DNA of 48,118 nucleotides. It comes from an uncultured Porphyromonadaceae bacterium (GTDB taxonomy: Bacteria; Bacteroidota; Bacteroidia; Bacteroidales; Muribaculaceae). The translations under genes and the position numbers were made by a program. Of the stretch, positions 1 to 8,046 are shown piece by piece (positions within the stretch are counted from its first letter, which is position 1; each line of letters starts with the position of its first letter). Where the stretch lies: assembly GCA_900552325.1 (NCBI GenBank), contig URZG01000001.1, positions 1 through 48,118 on the forward strand, given 5' to 3'. Below the pieces are notes generated by a model, which searched no databases, was not told the DNA's origin, and was given only the letters and a program-made list of their open reading frames with translations.

Positions 1-20
1 AATGGCATGATCTTATCAAA

Positions 21-85
21 CTGTAGGGACGCTCCGTGGAGCGTCCCTACAGTAAAACCCGTTTTAGGCAATTTTGACACACCAA
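21..85. repeat. Intergenic palindromic repeat, copy 1
   Basis: A near-perfect palindrome (21-52, CTGTAGGGACGCTCC arms, 2-base centre) is followed by a conserved flank containing TTTTAGGCAATTTTGACAC. The same core and flank recur at 1327, 4827, 7336 and 44453, always between genes. It lies downstream of the leftward transporter gene, so its transcript could fold into a strong hairpin. Confidence 0.85.
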
Positions 86-110
86 CATACCGTCAGGTAT
101 CTGACGGGGA

Positions 111-1049
111 TCAGTTCTCCTCAAAGCTCTGGAACCACTCCAGCTGCGAGGGAACGGCAGCGGGAGCCTCGGCGCCATATTCCTCGCCGTGCTGCGAGAC
201 GTCAAGCCCCTCGCGTTCGTTCTGGCGCGACACACGCATCGGCACGATACGGTCGGTGAGCCAGTAAAGGAGATAACTCATGCCGAAGGTATAGACGAAC
301 ACCCCGGCGAGCACCAGCACATGATTGAAGAAGAACTCCCCGCGGGAGATCATCGCCGGATCCTGCGCGGCAAAATAATCGTAGGCGAAAATACCGGTCA
401 GAAGGGTGCCCAGTATACCGCCGAGGCCGTGGGTGGGGAACACATCGAGAGCGTCGTCGAGCACGCGGCTGTACCCTTTCCAGCACACCGCCATGTTGCA
501 GCACACAGTGATGAAGATGGAGATGAATATACTCTGCCCGACGGTCACCCAGCAGGCACAGGGGGTGATGATGGCGAATTTCATCTGGAAGAGGGCGAAC
601 AGCGCAAGGGGGATAGTAGTGGTCGCCAGGCCGATCTGCGAGGTCTCGGCGGCGGGATCGGTGACATTGGTCACCCCTACCCCGTTCATCATGAAAAAGT
701 CAAGAGGGTTGCCGATCACATGGCCTATATCGTTGCCGAAGGCCAGCGAGAAGCCGAACACCACCCATATCACGCTCACGAAACCCATCACGATGAAGCT
801 CTGGAGCATGGTGGAGATCACATTTTTTGGGCGAACCATGCCGCCGTAGAAGAACGACAGCCCCGGAGTCATCATCAACACAAAAATTGTGGCCGTGATC
901 ATCCAGGCTATGTTAGCCCAAAGATGGTCGCCGGCCAGGTCGAAGTTTCCGGAGGAGGAACCGGTGCGGAGCCCGAAGGCGCCCGTCACCAAAAACGCGA
1001 GCAGCACCAGGAACCACCCGGTACTGAATTTGCGTTTTAAAATAGTCAT
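111..1049 (-). CDS. Ammonium transporter (Amt family) with an in-frame internal deletion
   Basis: Amt proteins are trimeric inner-membrane channels for ammonium, usually 400-480 residues with 11 membrane helices; this one has 312. The N-terminal third is typical (residues 58-80 with SFFYGGMVRPKNV), up to FAIITP at residues 158-163. It then jumps directly to a segment that in normal Amts follows a second ITP about 130 residues later (PCACWV, then LDDALDVFPTHGLGG with His207). The missing part would hold roughly five helices and the first of the two pore histidines; only the second (His207) remains. The reading frame is intact across the join near 561-566. The C-terminal tail is long and Glu/Ala-rich. 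The protein is probably not a working channel, unless the join is an assembly artefact. No GlnK/PII gene is visible beside it. Confidence 0.8.
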   Translation of the reverse strand: MTILKRKFSTGWFLVLLAFLVTGAFGLRTGSSSGNFDLAGDHLWANIAWMITATIFVLMMTPGLSFFYGGMVRPKNVISTMLQSFIVMGFVSVIWVVFGFSLAFGNDIGHVIGNPLDFFMMNGVGVTNVTDPAAETSQIGLATTTIPLALFALFQMKFAIITPCACWVTVGQSIFISIFITVCCNMAVCWKGYSRVLDDALDVFPTHGLGGILGTLLTGIFAYDYFAAQDPAMISRGEFFFNHVLVLAGVFVYTFGMSYLLYWLTDRIVPMRVSRQNEREGLDVSQHGEEYGAEAPAAVPSQLEWFQSFEEN

Positions 1050-1092
1050 ACCTTAGAAAGAATTAAGAAACCTAAAATTTTAAAAACGCCAA

Positions 1093-1123
1093 CAAAATTA
1101 GCCAAACGCCACCGAACCGGCAA
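1093..1123 (-). promoter_or_regulatory. Bacteroidetes-type promoter for the Amt gene
   Basis: On the minus strand a TTG (-33 element, 1123-1121) is followed after 20 bases by TAATTTTG (-7 element, 1100-1093), matching the Bacteroidetes TTTG/TAnnTTTG pattern. It lies about 45 bases upstream of the start codon. Confidence 0.5.
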
Positions 1124-1240
1124 TTTTTTTAACATTTTATTTTCGGCACACGTCGAAAACCAAAATAACGTCATAAGTGCCGGATGGCTGCTCCGCCCCC
1201 TAACCTCCTACCTCCAACTTTTAATAAGGTTGCCATCAGA

Positions 1241-1344
1241 ATAGGAAAGCAGGTTTTCAACCTGCGGTCACCGATAAGCGATGGGCAAACGATAACCGCA
1301 GGTTGAAAACCTGCTTTCCTATCGCGGACGCTCCGCGGAGCGTC
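1241..1344. repeat. 27-bp inverted repeat plus core palindrome (copy 2)
   Basis: Two perfect 27-base arms (1241-1267 and 1296-1322) enclose a 28-base loop. Each arm contains its own smaller palindrome around GGTTTTCAACC. Immediately after comes the 18-base palindrome GACGCTCCGCGGAGCGTC (1327-1344), the core of the intergenic repeat family. It sits just downstream of asnS in its reading direction, so it could act as a terminator-like structure. Confidence 0.75.
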
Positions 1345-1356
1345 GCTACAGGGGAA

Positions 1357-2748
1357 TCAGAATTCGGCGGACTTGGGTGTGCGGGGGAAGGGGATGACGT
1401 CGCGGATGTTGGTCATGCCCGTCACGAAGAGCACAAGGCGCTCGAAACCGAGGCCGAAGCCCGAGTGGGGCACGGTGCCGAAGCGGCGGGTGTCGAGGTA
1501 CCACCACATATCCTTCATGGGGATGTTGAGTTCCTCGATGCGGGTCATGAGCTTGTCGTAGTTCTCCTCGCGCTCGGAACCGCCGATGATCTCGCCGATA
1601 GCGGGGAAGAGAACGTCCATTGCGCGCACGGTGCGGCCGTCGTCGTTCTGCTTCATGTAGAAGGCCTTGATCTCCTTGGGGTAGCCGGTGAGGATCACCG
1701 GGCGCTTGAAATGCTTCTCCACGAGATAGCGTTCGTGCTCGCTCTGAAGATCTACACCCCATTTGACGGGGAATTCAAACTTGTGGCCCGACTTCTCGAG
1801 GATCTCTATACCCTCGGTGTAGGTAAGGCGTACGAACTGCTCCTTCACCACGTGCTCCAGGCGCTCCACAAGCCCCTTGTCGTAGTGTTCGGCAAGGAAT
1901 TCTATGTCATCGCGGCAATTCTCCAGGGCGTAGGAGATGCAGTATTTGAGGAAATCCTCAGCCAGATCCATGTTCTCATCGATGTCGATGAACGCAACCT
2001 CAGGCTCGATCATCCAGAACTCGGCCAGGTGGCGCGGAGTATTGGAGTTCTCGGCACGGAACGTGGGGCCGAAAGTATAGATCGCGCCGAGGGCGGTTGC
2101 TCCCAGCTCACCTTCGAGCTGGCCGCTGACAGTCAGGGCAGTAGGCTTGCCGAAGAAATCGGCCGAATAGTCCACCGAGCCGTCGGGGAGCTTCTCGATG
2201 TTCTTCAGGTCCATAGTGGTGACCTGGAACATGGCACCGGCACCCTCGCAGTCACTGCCGGTGATGAGCGGCGTGTTGAGGTAATAGAAACCGCGTTCCT
2301 GGAAATAGCGGTGTATTGCGTAGGCCAGCGTCGAACGCACGCGGAGCACGGCACCGAAAGTGTTGGTGCGCGGACGCAGGTGGGCTATCTCGCGGAGAAA
2401 CTCCAGTGTGTGTCCTTTCTTCTGCAGCGGGTAGGTCTCGGGATCGGCAGTACCGTAGACCTCCAGAGTACGCGCCTGCACCTCCACAGTCTGCCCTTTG
2501 CCCTGGCTCTCCACCAGGAGACCGTTGACACACAGCGCCGACCCGGTAGTGACAGCCTTGAGCTGCTCGTCGGAGAACTGCTGCATATCGAACACAATCT
2601 GTAGGTTACGGATAGTAGAGCCATCGTTGAGCGCCACGAACTGCACGTATTTGTTACCGCGGCGGGTGCGCACCCAGCCTTTTACGCAGACCTCCTGCCC
2701 CACGAGGGAGGCATCTTTGAGAAGGTCGACAATTTTAGTACGTTTCAT
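1357..2748 (-). CDS. asnS: Asparagine--tRNA ligase
   Basis: This class IIb aminoacyl-tRNA synthetase charges tRNA-Asn with asparagine using ATP in the cytoplasm. At 463 residues it matches the bacterial enzyme (about 466). The N-terminal OB-fold anticodon-binding domain covers roughly residues 15-110 (VKGWVRTRRGNKYVQFVALND). Class II motif 2 is at about 226-248 (FGPTFRAENSNTPRHLAEFW), and motif 3 is close to the C-terminus (GFGLGFERLVLFVTG, then RDVIPFPRTP). The HLAEFWMIEPE form is typical of AsnRS. The start is the only in-frame ATG that preserves the OB fold. It stands alone between two repeat-rich gaps. Confidence 0.97.
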   Translation of the reverse strand: MKRTKIVDLLKDASLVGQEVCVKGWVRTRRGNKYVQFVALNDGSTIRNLQIVFDMQQFSDEQLKAVTTGSALCVNGLLVESQGKGQTVEVQARTLEVYGTADPETYPLQKKGHTLEFLREIAHLRPRTNTFGAVLRVRSTLAYAIHRYFQERGFYYLNTPLITGSDCEGAGAMFQVTTMDLKNIEKLPDGSVDYSADFFGKPTALTVSGQLEGELGATALGAIYTFGPTFRAENSNTPRHLAEFWMIEPEVAFIDIDENMDLAEDFLKYCISYALENCRDDIEFLAEHYDKGLVERLEHVVKEQFVRLTYTEGIEILEKSGHKFEFPVKWGVDLQSEHERYLVEKHFKRPVILTGYPKEIKAFYMKQNDDGRTVRAMDVLFPAIGEIIGGSEREENYDKLMTRIEELNIPMKDMWWYLDTRRFGTVPHSGFGLGFERLVLFVTGMTNIRDVIPFPRTPKSAEF

Positions 2749-2847
2749 TTATCGTGATTGGTAGAATAGCGTTGCGGAAAATTTTTTGATTATCCCGGAT
2801 GCGATTTCGGCGGAAAACGGAGTGATAACCAGAAAAATTTTTGAGAT

Positions 2848-2929
2848 GTTTTTTCGCCGTTCCGGTATGGGGCATGAGGGAGCGTACGGCGGTACGAGAC
2901 CGAATCCACGTACCGGAACGGCAAAAAAC
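2848..2929 (-). terminator. Long inverted repeat, likely terminator of rluB
   Basis: A 20-base arm at 2848-2867 (GTTTTTTCGCCGTTCCGGTA) pairs with 2911-2929 except for one extra base. Read leftward, the transcript of the upstream pseudouridine synthase would form this stem soon after its stop codon and end in a U-rich run. The loop holds a further short GTACG/CGTAC pairing. Confidence 0.6.
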
Positions 2930-2943
2930 AGCCGAAAATTTAA

Positions 2944-4473
2944 TTACTCGAAGGAGCCCATTTTAAGGAAGTTGACCTCCTCCTGGGTAAGATAGCGCCA
3001 GCGGCCGCGGGGAAGGTTCTTCTTGGTGAGACCGGCGAAGTACACGCGGTCGAGCTTGGTCACATGGTAGCCCAGCGACTCGAAGATGCGGCGCACGATG
3101 CGGTTGCGTCCCGAGTGGATCTCGATGCCGGCCTGATTGCGGTCGGTGTCGGTGGCGTAGGAGATGGCGTCGGCGTGGATCTCGCCGTCCTCCAGCTCTA
3201 TGCCGTCAGCGATGCGCTGCATATCCTCTTCGGCGATATCCTTGTCGGTCCACACGTGGTAGATCTTCTTCTTCACATATTTGGGGTGAGTGAGCTTCGA
3301 GGCGAGGTCGCCGTCGTTGGTGAGCAGAAGTACGCCGGTGGTGTTGCGGTCGAGGCGTCCTACAGGGTAGATACGCTCCTCGCAGGCACCCTTGACGAGA
3401 TCAAGCACGGTGGTGCGGCCGTTGGGATCGTCGGAGGTGGTCACGCAGTCCTTGGGCTTGTTCAGAAGGATGTAGCACTTGCTTTCGAGAGCCACGGCCT
3501 TGTCGTTGAACTCTACGGTGTCGGAGTGCGAGATCTTTGTGCCGAGTTCGGTCACGACCTGTCCGTTGACCTTTACGAGCCCCTGCTGGATGAACTCGTC
3601 GGCCTCGCGGCGCGAGCACAGGCCGGCGTTGGCCATGAACTTGTTCAGACGGATCTGCTCATTGGGATCGGGCAGCGGCATCTCGTATTCGATGCGTTTG
3701 GGACGGGGAGTGAACGTCTTGCCCTGGCGCACGGGACCGCGGTTGTTGTTGTAGCGGTTGTTGCCGTAGCGGTTATTGTTGTTGTAGCCGCCCTGACGGT
3801 TGTTGTTATAGCCACCCTGGCGGTTGTTGTTATAGCCACCCTGACGGTTGTTGTTGTAGCCGCCCTGACGGTTGTTGTTGTAACCGCCCTGCTGACGGTT
3901 GTTGTTGTAGCCACCCTGGCGGTTGTTGTTGTAGCCGCCCTGACGGTTGTTGTTGTAACCGCCCTGACGGTTGTTGTTGTAACCGTAGTTGTTCTGACGG
4001 TTGTTGTTGTAACCGCCCTGCTGACGGTTGTTGTTGTAGCCGTAGTTGTTCTGACGGGGCTGATAGGTGTTGCCTTCGGTAGCGGTGCCTTCAGCCGCAG
4101 CAGAGGTTTCGGCTCCTTCGGGACGCTGGTAGCCTTCGGGGCGCTGATAGTTGTTGGGGCGCTGATAGTTGTTTGAACGCTGCTGGTAACCGCCCTGACG
4201 GTTGTTGTTGTAGCCGCCCTGACGGTTGTTGTAGCCATAGTTGTTCTGACGGGGCTGATAGCCACCCTGACGGTTATTGTTGTAACCGCCCTGACGGGGC
4301 TGGTATCCGCCCTGGGAGTAACCGCCGTTGGCATTGGCGTCGGCACCTTCAGAGTGCTGGCCGGCGGCGTAAGAGTTCTTCTCGTAATGGTTGTCGGCGC
4401 TTTGGGCGTCGCTGAGGCCGGGCATCGACTGGATGCGCGGACGTTTCGGTTTTTTAGCTTCGTTAGCTTCCAT
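2944..4473 (-). CDS. rluB: Pseudouridine synthase, RluB/RsuA family, with long Gly/Asn/Arg/Gln-rich N-terminus
   Basis: The enzyme converts a uridine in rRNA to pseudouridine; RluB acts on 23S rRNA. The C-terminal half is canonical: S4 RNA-binding domain at about residues 273-320 (IRLNKFMANAGLCSRREADEF) and the catalytic motif GRLDRNTTGVLLLTNDGD with Asp375. Residues about 50-245 are a low-complexity region built from GGYNNNRQ units with variants such as NNYGYNNNRQ and QRPEGYQRP, so the protein is twice the size of the minimal enzyme (about 250). Such disordered extensions are known in Bacteroidetes members and probably bind RNA; that role is inference. The exact rRNA target cannot be read from sequence. 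Confidence 0.93.
   Translation of the reverse strand: MEANEAKKPKRPRIQSMPGLSDAQSADNHYEKNSYAAGQHSEGADANANGGYSQGGYQPRQGGYNNNRQGGYQPRQNNYGYNNRQGGYNNNRQGGYQQRSNNYQRPNNYQRPEGYQRPEGAETSAAAEGTATEGNTYQPRQNNYGYNNNRQQGGYNNNRQNNYGYNNNRQGGYNNNRQGGYNNNRQGGYNNNRQQGGYNNNRQGGYNNNRQGGYNNNRQGGYNNNRQGGYNNNNRYGNNRYNNNRGPVRQGKTFTPRPKRIEYEMPLPDPNEQIRLNKFMANAGLCSRREADEFIQQGLVKVNGQVVTELGTKISHSDTVEFNDKAVALESKCYILLNKPKDCVTTSDDPNGRTTVLDLVKGACEERIYPVGRLDRNTTGVLLLTNDGDLASKLTHPKYVKKKIYHVWTDKDIAEEDMQRIADGIELEDGEIHADAISYATDTDRNQAGIEIHSGRNRIVRRIFESLGYHVTKLDRVYFAGLTKKNLPRGRWRYLTQEEVNFLKMGSFE
3725..4325. repeat. Tandem coding repeat (GGYNNNRQ units) inside rluB
   Basis: The DNA is built of about 24-bp units reading CCGCCCTGACGGTTGTTGTT (plus strand) and close variants, about ten of them nearly consecutive between 3785 and 4030. 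Near-identity at DNA level suggests slippage or recombination can change copy number without a frameshift. It is not a CRISPR: there are no unique spacers and the whole tract is translated. Confidence 0.85.
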
Positions 4474-4508
4474 GATTTAAGTGTTTTAAGAAACCAAGTG
4501 TCACCGGT

Positions 4509-4528
4509 AAAGCCTCGCGGCTTTTTTT
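4509..4528 (+). terminator. Small terminator-like hairpin upstream of rluB
   Basis: AAAGCC (4509-4514), a 4-base loop and GGCTTT (4519-4524) followed by T residues make a compact intrinsic-terminator shape on the plus strand. No plus-strand gene precedes it; it lies in the leader of leftward rluB, so it may stop antisense transcription or be a leader hairpin. Confidence 0.4.
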
Positions 4529-4760
4529 ATTCTTCGTAATTCCTAATTGACAGTTGGGTTAATGCTTTGGGTGAAAAATTTTTTTAAATAAAATTAGTTG
4601 TTAAATAGTTGGGATTTATTGATTGGCAGCCGGTTAGGCGGCTGAAAGCCTTCAAAGGGAGGAAAGCGGCCGAATCCTGAATCGCTTCCGGAAACAGATC
4701 GCCTTGATTTTAAAACACAAAAGTAGGTACTTTTATCCGGTTTTTCAAATTTTTTTTCAC

Positions 4761-4786
4761 TTTGAGTCAAAAAATCGCTAATTTTG
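4761..4786 (+). promoter_or_regulatory. Possible promoter for the polyferredoxin/thyA genes
   Basis: TAATTTTG (4779-4786) followed by CA matches the Bacteroidetes -7 element well. The nearest TTTG (4761-4764) is only 14 bases upstream, shorter than usual. A start here would put repeat copy 3 in a leader of about 190 bases. The remaining bases of this gap (4530-4760 and 4787-4826) show no gene. Confidence 0.4.
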
Positions 4787-4826
4787 CACTGACGAGGGGG
4801 TGTGACGACAGCCCGGAACCGGCACA

Positions 4827-4946
4827 CTGTAGGGACGCTCCGCGGAGCGTCCGCGAACAGACCGTGATCAGCAGGTGTTTATGCGGACGCTCCACGGAGC
4901 GTCCCTACAGCAAAAATCGTTTTAGGCGATTTTGATTCACCCACCT
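4827..4946. repeat. Intergenic palindromic repeat, copy 3 (double)
   Basis: Two core palindromes face each other: one begins at 4827 (CTGTAGGGACGCTCC...) and the other ends at 4910 (...GGAGCGTCCCTACAG). A 30-base spacer separates them, and the right flank contains TTTTAGGCGATTTTGATTCA. The pair forms one larger inverted repeat, like the copy between thyA and folA. Confidence 0.85.
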
Positions 4947-4978
4947 GCAACGGAGACAGACAACCCTCCCCGAACGAG

Positions 4979-6514
4979 ATGGCAGACAAAAGCACATACC
5001 GCACTTCGAAGCGTCCGCTCAATGCCGGGCGCGCCCTCCGCTACGGCCGCATCGCAGCCGCGGCGGTGATGCTTGCCGCCGTTACCGTGCTGCTGACAGC
5101 CTCGGGAGCCTCCGTAGCGCTGGCGCTCGGATGGACCGCGAGGATCCAGATCGTACCGATGGCTATGGCCGGAGCCATAGCCGGACTTGTGGCGCAGGTT
5201 CTCGCTGCGGTGGTCTTCGGTCGCATCTACTGCTCGACGGTATGCCCTCTCGGCACCGTGCAGGATATCGCCGCACGGCTGCCGCGCATGGACAAAAACC
5301 GGTGGAAACACCCCTGGCGCCATACCGCCCCCCGCACGACGCTGCGACTGGGTACCCTCGCCGTAACTGCCGTTGCGGCAGTCTGTTCGGTGTCGGTAAT
5401 CCCGTCGCTGCTTGACCCCTACAGCACCTACGCCCGTTTCGCTTCGGAATGGCTGCGCCCCGTGGTAGCTGCCTTCGGCGGCGAGGAGGCTCTGATGGCC
5501 TCGGGCCTCGCCGCAATAGTGGCTGTTGCGGTTATGGGCGCGGTAACGGCCGTGGCGTGGCGCGGCGGCCGCACCGTGTGCAACACCGTGTGCCCGGCGG
5601 GCACTTTCCTGGGACTGTTCTCGCGCTACTCGCTGCTGCACATCGACATAGACACCGACCTCTGCATAAACTGCCGCAAATGCGAACATGTGTGCAAAGG
5701 GCACTGCATAGACCTCGACGACCACACCGTCGACGGCTCGCGGTGCGTGATGTGTTTCGACTGCACCGCCGTCTGCCCCGAAAGCGCCATAACCTACACA
5801 ACCCGGCGCAAACGCCTGTCGCTGCCCATGATGCAACGGGTCGATGCGGGAGCCGCGGCCACCGCCTCACAGGTTGCGGAAGAACCGGCGCCTCAGGCAT
5901 CCTCCCCGGCGCAGCCGGTGAAGATCTCGCGCCGCGGCTTCATGGCCACAGGGCTGATACTTGCCTCGGCGCCTTTCGTGGCCCGGGCGGAGAAGGTGCT
6001 CGGCGCCATCGGCGATCTCCCCGACGACGACAGCACCCGCTGGCCCATAGCGCCCCCCGGACGCCGCACCCTCTCCACATTCCATCAGAAATGCACCGCC
6101 TGCGGGCTGTGCGTGAGCCACTGCCCGGGCCATGTGCTGCGCCCCGCCGCGGGCGAATACGGCTGGCGCCACACCATGCAGCCGCTCCTCGACTACGACC
6201 GCGGGCGCTGCCTCTACGACTGCACTCTCTGCACCACCCTCTGCCCCACAGGCGCCCTGGAACCGCTGACGGTGGAGGAAAAGCATATCTTCATCATCGG
6301 CCACGCCTATGCCGACCCGCAGCTCTGCGTGGGGTGCGGCGCCTGCGCCTGGTCGTGCCCGCGCCAAGTGATCAAGATGACTACAACCGAAGGGCGGCGC
6401 CGTCCTCTGGCCGTAGTGGGCGACCACGGGTGCATAGGCTGCGGCGCCTGTCAGGATGTATGTCCGGTAAAACCGGTGAAGGCCATCCGCGTCAGCGGCA
6501 TAAAACCAGAATAA
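4979..6514 (+). CDS. Membrane-bound polyferredoxin (NapH-like part fused to NapG-like part)
   Basis: This is an iron-sulfur electron-transfer protein that probably passes electrons between the quinone pool and an unknown partner. Residues 1-215 carry about four membrane helices with two CxxxCP motifs (Cys85/89 and Cys201/205), as in NapH/NosR/YccM-type proteins. A double 4Fe-4S domain follows (CxxCxxCxxxC at 229-239, next at about 256-266). A second half starts with an SRRGFMATG twin-arginine-like segment and hydrophobic stretch (318-337), then four more 4Fe-4S motifs (about 372-382, 411-422, 450-460, 485-495), like NapG. The fusion of both halves in 511 residues is the notable point. No nitrate or nitrous-oxide reductase gene is nearby, so the partner is unknown. 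thyA starts 12 bases downstream, suggesting cotranscription. Confidence 0.85.
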   Translation: MADKSTYRTSKRPLNAGRALRYGRIAAAAVMLAAVTVLLTASGASVALALGWTARIQIVPMAMAGAIAGLVAQVLAAVVFGRIYCSTVCPLGTVQDIAARLPRMDKNRWKHPWRHTAPRTTLRLGTLAVTAVAAVCSVSVIPSLLDPYSTYARFASEWLRPVVAAFGGEEALMASGLAAIVAVAVMGAVTAVAWRGGRTVCNTVCPAGTFLGLFSRYSLLHIDIDTDLCINCRKCEHVCKGHCIDLDDHTVDGSRCVMCFDCTAVCPESAITYTTRRKRLSLPMMQRVDAGAAATASQVAEEPAPQASSPAQPVKISRRGFMATGLILASAPFVARAEKVLGAIGDLPDDDSTRWPIAPPGRRTLSTFHQKCTACGLCVSHCPGHVLRPAAGEYGWRHTMQPLLDYDRGRCLYDCTLCTTLCPTGALEPLTVEEKHIFIIGHAYADPQLCVGCGACAWSCPRQVIKMTTTEGRRRPLAVVGDHGCIGCGACQDVCPVKPVKAIRVSGIKPE

Positions 6515-6526
6515 TCTCTTTGCGAC

Positions 6527-7321
6527 ATGAAACAATACCTTGACCTCCTGCAGCATATCCTCGACAACGGGGTGGAGAAACACGACCGCACCGGCACCGG
6601 CACCCGCTCGGTGTTCGGCTACCAGATGCGGTTCGACCTGGCCGACGGCTTCCCCCTGCTGACCACCAAAAAGCTGCACCTCAAGTCGATAATATATGAG
6701 TTGCTGTGGTTTCTCAAAGGTGACACCAACGCCCGCTTCCTCCAGAAAAACGGAGTGAGGATATGGAACGAATGGGCCGACCCCGACGGCAACTTAGGCC
6801 ATATCTACGGCTACCAGTGGCGCTCGTGGCCGGGCTACGACGGCTCGTTCATCGACCAGATCGCCGAGGCCGTGGAGACGATAAAGCACAACCCCGACTC
6901 CCGCCGTATAATTGTGAGCGCGTGGAACGTGGCAGACCTGAAGAACATGAATCTGCCACCCTGCCACGCCCTGTTCCAGTTCTATGTGGCCGCCGGGCGC
7001 CTCTCGCTTCAGCTCTACCAGCGGAGCGCCGACTGCTTCTTAGGTGTACCGTTCAATATCGCCTCCTATGCGCTGCTGCTCATGATGACGGCACAGGCCT
7101 GCGGGCTGCAGCCCGGCGAGTTTATCCACACCCTGGGCGACGCTCACCTCTATAACGACCACCTCGACCAGGCGCGTCTGCAGCTCACCCGCGAGCCGAG
7201 GCCGCTGCCGCGGATGCGCATCAACCCCGAGGTGACCGACCTCCTCGGCTTCCGCTACGAGGATTTCACCCTCGAGGGGTATGACCCCCACCCGCATATC
7301 GCCGCAAAAGTCTCCGTGTGA
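6527..7321 (+). CDS. thyA: Thymidylate synthase
   Basis: It methylates dUMP to dTMP with methylene-tetrahydrofolate, releasing dihydrofolate, in the cytoplasm. The 264 residues equal the length of the E. coli enzyme. Visible landmarks are the dUMP-phosphate loop DRTGTGT (residues 20-26), the catalytic Cys146 in LPPCHALFQFYV, the QRSADCFLGVPFNIASYA block and the C-terminal HPHIAAKVSV. The dihydrofolate it makes is recycled by DHFR, encoded about 200 bases downstream. The two genes are separated by a MITE-like repeat rather than being directly coupled. Confidence 0.98.
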   Translation: MKQYLDLLQHILDNGVEKHDRTGTGTRSVFGYQMRFDLADGFPLLTTKKLHLKSIIYELLWFLKGDTNARFLQKNGVRIWNEWADPDGNLGHIYGYQWRSWPGYDGSFIDQIAEAVETIKHNPDSRRIIVSAWNVADLKNMNLPPCHALFQFYVAAGRLSLQLYQRSADCFLGVPFNIASYALLLMMTAQACGLQPGEFIHTLGDAHLYNDHLDQARLQLTREPRPLPRMRINPEVTDLLGFRYEDFTLEGYDPHPHIAAKVSV

Positions 7322-7335
7322 CGCTGCAGTGGAAT

Positions 7336-7474
7336 GTATCAAAATTGCCTATAACGGCTTTTGCTGTAGGGACGCTCCGTGGAGCGTCCGCACAAATACC
7401 TGCAAATCTCGGTCTGTCCGCGGACGCTCCACGGAGCGTCCCTACAGTGTGATAAGATCAGGCAATTCTGATAC
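7336..7474. repeat. MITE-like repeat, complete copy 4 between thyA and folA
   Basis: The element is 139 bp. Its ends are imperfect inverted repeats: GTATCAAAATTGCC at 7336-7349 and GGCAATTCTGATAC at 7461-7474 (13 of 14 pair). Inside, two core palindromes of the CTGTAGGGACGCTCC family face each other (about 7365 and 7447). It has no coding capacity. The terminal inverted repeats suggest the family moves as a miniature element or is a BIME-type structure. No clear target duplication is visible. Confidence 0.7.
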
Positions 7475-7519
7475 ATCCTCGTCCCGGAAATAAAAAATGA
7501 ATCTCACCTTTTATAATAT

Positions 7520-8011
7520 ATGATAAAGATTATCGCCGCCGTCGGACGTGACGGCGCCATCGGTCGCCGGGGCGACCTGGCATTCCACATATCGGCCGAC
7601 CTGCGCCGTTTCAAGGCCCTGACCACCGGCCACACAGTGGTGATGGGGCGGCGCACTTTCGAGTCGCTTCCCAAAGGGGCACTGCCGAACCGCCGCAACA
7701 TCGTGGTGACACGCAACCCGCAGTTCTCGGCTCCGGGCGTGGAGACGGCCTCATCGCTACAGAACGCCATCGACATGGCCGCGGCATCCGACGGCGACAC
7801 CTTCATCATCGGCGGAGGCGAGATCTACGCCCGGGCGTTGCCTCATGCCGCGGAACTGCTGCTGACCGAGGTCGACGCCGACTGTCCCGGAGCCGACACC
7901 TTTTTCCCCGCGGTATCGCCCGAAGAATGGGAGGAGACCGACGGCACCGGTTACGAAACCGACGCCAAAAGCGGATTGAGTTACCGGTTCGTTTGTTTTT
8001 GTCGCAAATAA
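7520..8011 (+). CDS. folA: Dihydrofolate reductase
   Basis: It reduces dihydrofolate to tetrahydrofolate with NADPH, completing the thymidylate cycle with ThyA. The 163 residues fit chromosomal DHFRs (159-170). Recognised parts are the N-terminal strand IIAAVGRDGAIGRRGDLAFH (Met20 loop region), the NADPH-binding TVVMGRRTFESLP, the second nucleotide loop FIIGGGEIYARAL and the C-terminal LSYRFVCFCRK strand. The usual W of the 'LPWH' motif is replaced by A (LAFH), a common variant in Bacteroidetes. A tRNA promoter overlaps its 3' end. Confidence 0.97.
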   Translation: MIKIIAAVGRDGAIGRRGDLAFHISADLRRFKALTTGHTVVMGRRTFESLPKGALPNRRNIVVTRNPQFSAPGVETASSLQNAIDMAAASDGDTFIIGGGEIYARALPHAAELLLTEVDADCPGADTFFPAVSPEEWEETDGTGYETDAKSGLSYRFVCFCRK

Positions 8012-8023
8012 TCGTTAACTTTG
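7992..8023 (+). promoter_or_regulatory. Promoter of tRNA-Arg
   Basis: TTTG (7992-7995), a 20-base spacer and TAACTTTG (8016-8023) fit the Bacteroidetes consensus exactly. The -33 element lies inside the last codons of folA, and the tRNA begins 23 bases after the -7 element. Confidence 0.85.
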
Positions 8024-8046
8024 CACCTGCCTGAAGAAATAGGCAT

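Noticed and set aside
1303..2604. Long plus-strand open frame (433 codons)
   Set aside because: It is the antisense shadow of asnS; high GC leaves few stop codons and the product has no recognisable domain.
3725..4325. Regular repeats resembling a CRISPR array
   Set aside because: The units are contiguous, lack unique spacers and encode GGYNNNRQ repeats in the rluB frame.
4594..4827. 77-codon minus-strand frame upstream of the polyferredoxin gene
   Set aside because: It overlaps a promoter-like site and the edge of a repeat; no protein-like features and no conserved start.
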